Assembly (NCBI GenBank): GCA_964625335.1
Contig: CAZVBE010000012.1
Location: forward strand, 1-60,374
Origin: CAZGUG01 sp964625335
GTDB lineage: Bacteria > Bacillota > Clostridia > Ch29
Reading direction: 5' to 3'
DNA: 60,374 bases
The notes beneath the pieces were generated by a model. The model saw nothing but the letters and a program-made list of their open reading frames with translations. It was not told the origin of the DNA and searched no databases. The position numbers and the translations under genes were made by a program. Shown here piece after piece: positions 58,093-60,374 of the stretch; within the stretch, counting starts at the first letter, position 1; each line of letters opens with the position of its first letter.

Positions 58093-60156
58093 TCATTCGA
58101 TTTCCACCAGCAGTTTTTCGCTGTTCCAGACTACATCACGGCCAAGGCTCTCGCTGACAAAACGCATCGGGATCATCGTTCTGTCATTGACTAGTTTTGC
58201 CGGAACATCCGGTATAATTGTCTCCCCATCCTTTAGAGCATCTGTACTGCCTATGGTAACGGTTATTGTGGTGCTGCCTTTTACGGCGGTTACCGTACTG
58301 GTCTGTGCATCCCAGGTTAACTCGGCACCCAATGCTTCAAAAATCTGACGCATAGGTACTAAAACCCTGTCGTTTTCCATTATAGGGGAAACATCAAAAT
58401 CAAGGAATTCCCCGCCAATTGTGACACCTATTTCTTCGGGGCCCCTTGCTATATAGACGGTTTCTCCGCCAAGAACGGTGCGCAATGCGTTGATGTCTTT
58501 AATTTCTTCGGCAGGGCATTTCATATAATCGCGGTCGATGACAACAAAGTCAGCAAGCTTGCCGACTTCTATGGAGCCTTTAATGTCTTCTTCAAAGGCC
58601 CCATAAGCGCCCCAAATGGTGTAGGAGCGGAGAGCTTCTTCTCTGGTCATGCATTCTTCCGCATACCAGCCGCCTTCCGGTTCTCCGTCACGATCCATCC
58701 GCGTTACCGAAGCATACAGCCCGTGGTAGGGATTGACCAATTCAACAGGGGCATCGGTACCGTTAGGGATAATGGATCCGGAGTCAATGAATTTCCGCCA
58801 TGCATAACTGCCCTTAATCCTTTCGGGTCCCACACGGTCTTCGGCCATATTCTTGTCGGAGGTTGCATGAACAGCCTGCATTGAAGGAAGCACCCCCAAC
58901 TGGGCAAAGCGCGGGATATCCTCCAAGGCAACAATCTGTGAATGCTCGATACGATAACGGTTATTTGGGTCCGGCATTTCTTCCAATACCTTCTCATAGA
59001 TATCCAATGCCTGATGATTGCAGGCATCCCCGATACAGTGGCTGTTTACCTGGAAGCCTGCTTCGCGGGCTTCTTTTACAATAGCATATAATTCTTCATC
59101 CGACAGCTTGCCGTTTCCCATGTGTCCGGGGCGGTCGCTGTATTCCTCCAGCATCCAGGCACTGCGTGCACCTAAGGAGCCATCCAGGGATAGCTTGATG
59201 CTGCGGATGGTAAGCCGGTTGTCATAAAGGCCAATGCGGGGTCCGATTTCATAGAATTCCCGAAGTCCTTCAATCAGTTCGGCGGGGGTTGGACGGCCTT
59301 CGACCCTGGCCATTACATAAAGACGGACTTTTAGGTCACCGGTTTCATATAGCTGTTTCATATGACCAATCGCAGCTTCATTGGAACCCGCATCATGGGC
59401 GGAGGTGATCCCGAAGGAGAGCAGTTCCTCCTGAGCCAGTTTCATTGCCTCTAAATATTCTCTTTCACTGAAGTCAGGTATGTGATTACTTATCAAAGGC
59501 TGAGCCTGGTCTGTCAGAATTCCGGTTGGTTCGCCCTGTTCATCCCTTAAAATTTCGCCTCCTACAGGGTCAGGCGTATCCTTCGTAATACCACCGATTT
59601 CCAGGGCTTTGGAATTTACCCATGTGGCATGGCCGCAAGTTCTGGTGATAACTACAGGGATATCGGGAGCAACGGCATCTAAATCTTCCTTAGTCGGAAA
59701 GACAGCAGGGTCCCAGACCTCCTGATTCCATCCCCGTCCCCGAATCCATTCACCGGGTTTTGCAGTCTTGTAGGCCTTCGCAATGGCGTCTAAGATTTCC
59801 TGCTTCGGTTTCCAGAAAGTATCTATCTGCAAAAGCCGGGTTCCCACACCTGAATAGTGAAGGTGGGAATCAATCAGCCCGGGAAGCACTGTTTTTCCGT
59901 TAATATTAATGACTTTTGTTGCTTCTCCGATATAATCATTAGCATCCTGGTCAGAGCCGACAAAGACAAACCGGCCGTCTTTAATGGCTGCCGCTGATGC
60001 AACGGTAAAATCCTCATCCACCGTATAGATATTTCCGTTCAAATAAACGGTGTCTGCTTCTATTTGTTCTCCCGCGAACGATAAAGGAGCAAATAATGAT
60101 ACAAGCAGCGCAGCAAAAACATACATAGCAACCAGTCGTTTAATTTTCCTAAGCAT
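58093..60156 (-). CDS. secreted amidohydrolase (YtcJ-type, family 3) fused to a copper-amine-oxidase stalk domain
   Basis: 687 residues. Signal peptide at ~1-29 ends ...LSFAGEQ. The amidohydrolase domain spans ~35-550: the metal-binding SHLHYSG near residue 95 (HxH), the WxxGRGWNQEVWD segment, a HSHCIGDACN-type His, and the catalytic Asp in PNGTDAPVELVNP near 465. This is the YtcJ-like group; its reaction is usually hydrolysis of an imide or amide, substrate unknown. Residues ~565-685 repeat the CuAO-N stalk (NDRVLVPMRQIFEALGAELTWD and NDRTMIPMRFVSESLGRDVVW). SD AAGGGGG precedes ATG 60156. It converges with nrdJ and is head-on to replication. Confidence 0.9.
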   Translation of the reverse strand: MLRKIKRLVAMYVFAALLVSLFAPLSFAGEQIEADTVYLNGNIYTVDEDFTVASAAAIKDGRFVFVGSDQDANDYIGEATKVININGKTVLPGLIDSHLHYSGVGTRLLQIDTFWKPKQEILDAIAKAYKTAKPGEWIRGRGWNQEVWDPAVFPTKEDLDAVAPDIPVVITRTCGHATWVNSKALEIGGITKDTPDPVGGEILRDEQGEPTGILTDQAQPLISNHIPDFSEREYLEAMKLAQEELLSFGITSAHDAGSNEAAIGHMKQLYETGDLKVRLYVMARVEGRPTPAELIEGLREFYEIGPRIGLYDNRLTIRSIKLSLDGSLGARSAWMLEEYSDRPGHMGNGKLSDEELYAIVKEAREAGFQVNSHCIGDACNHQALDIYEKVLEEMPDPNNRYRIEHSQIVALEDIPRFAQLGVLPSMQAVHATSDKNMAEDRVGPERIKGSYAWRKFIDSGSIIPNGTDAPVELVNPYHGLYASVTRMDRDGEPEGGWYAEECMTREEALRSYTIWGAYGAFEEDIKGSIEVGKLADFVVIDRDYMKCPAEEIKDINALRTVLGGETVYIARGPEEIGVTIGGEFLDFDVSPIMENDRVLVPMRQIFEALGAELTWDAQTSTVTAVKGSTTITVTIGSTDALKDGETIIPDVPAKLVNDRTMIPMRFVSESLGRDVVWNSEKLLVEIE

Positions 60157-60174
60157 CTAATACCCCCTTAAAAT

Positions 60175-60193
60175 ATTAATGATAATCAATGAT
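60175..60193. promoter_or_regulatory. Fur-family operator-like site upstream of the amidohydrolase
   Basis: ATTAATGATAATCAATGAT matches about 13 of 19 positions of the classical Fur box GATAATGATAATCATTATC, including a perfect TAATGATAATCA core. It lies 19 bases upstream of the ATG and overlaps the region before the SD. The rest of 60194-60374 shows no gene and no clear promoter. Confidence 0.4.
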
Positions 60194-60374
60194 ATGCGCA
60201 GAGTGTTTTTAATCCCTCCTCCCGTTAAACATTTTTCATACAAAACATCCCGGTATTATTACGCTTCATACTTATAAATATGAGAATGGTTGTACAAATA
60301 TTTCTTTAATTGCGTGAACGGTGAGCGGTCATTGTAAATGCAACCTTTGACAGAGTAAATGTGGCGCAGTGGCA

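Noticed and set aside
1..60374. CRISPR arrays, prophage or complete insertion sequences
   Set aside because: No regularly spaced direct repeats, integrase, transposase or phage structural genes were recognised on either strand.

Overview
The window is a stretch of chromosome from an endospore-forming, Gram-positive Clostridia-type bacterium (Firmicutes/Bacillota). It is centred on the replication origin. The evidence is the canonical order rpmH-rnpA-yidD-yidC-jag-mnmE-mnmG-rsmG-noc-parA-parB on the minus strand facing dnaA-dnaN-rlbA-recF-remB-gyrB-gyrA on the plus strand. Spore-former genes (yyaC, ytvI, lonC), SD-rich starts (many GTG/TTG) and an adenosylcobalamin-dependent ribonucleotide reductase agree with this. 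I cannot name the species.

Layout: 1-4.7 kb holds a truncated M1-type peptidase lipoprotein, the helicase-loading pair dnaD/dnaI, and a secreted protein with copper-amine-oxidase-type stalk domains. 4.7-8.9 kb holds a three-tRNA operon (Lys-Asp-Thr in transcription order), purA, a deleted MATE-transporter pseudogene, an FAD oxidoreductase and a DUF1858 protein. 9-21 kb is a long minus-strand block: dnaB helicase, lonC, rplI, gdpP (c-di-AMP phosphodiesterase), yybS, a MazG-like protein, rpsR-ssb-rpsF, an MscS channel, DUF3343/yedF and cvpA. 21-28 kb holds yyaC and ytvI (plus strand, head-on to replication) among small conserved genes, a class V aminotransferase and a PhzF protein. 28-37 kb is the parB-to-rpmH block with two parS sites. 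37.2-39.2 kb is a two-part oriC around dnaA. 39-46.5 kb is dnaN to gyrA. 46.6-48.2 kb is an RsbV/RsbW/SigB-type partner-switching operon. 48.3-54 kb is an uncharacterised ABC importer (DUF3798 lipoprotein, double ATPase, two permeases) behind a structured leader. 54-60.4 kb holds a DUF4015 protein, a small unknown, nrdJ with two NrdR boxes, and a secreted amidohydrolase.

Most genes run away from oriC in the direction of fork movement. Exceptions are dnaD-dnaI, yyaC and ytvI on the left arm and the amidohydrolase on the right arm. Almost the whole initiation and primosome set (dnaA, dnaN, dnaB, dnaD, dnaI, ssb, gyrAB) plus segregation genes (parAB, noc) lie within 40 kb.

The least explained signals are: a predicted three-way-junction RNA before the DUF3798 importer, a 95-bp nested inverted repeat between parA and noc, NrdR boxes overlapping a consensus promoter at nrdJ, a direct-repeat-mediated deletion in the MATE gene, and a DnaA-box cluster next to dnaB. 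No rRNA, CRISPR array, prophage or complete insertion sequence was seen.
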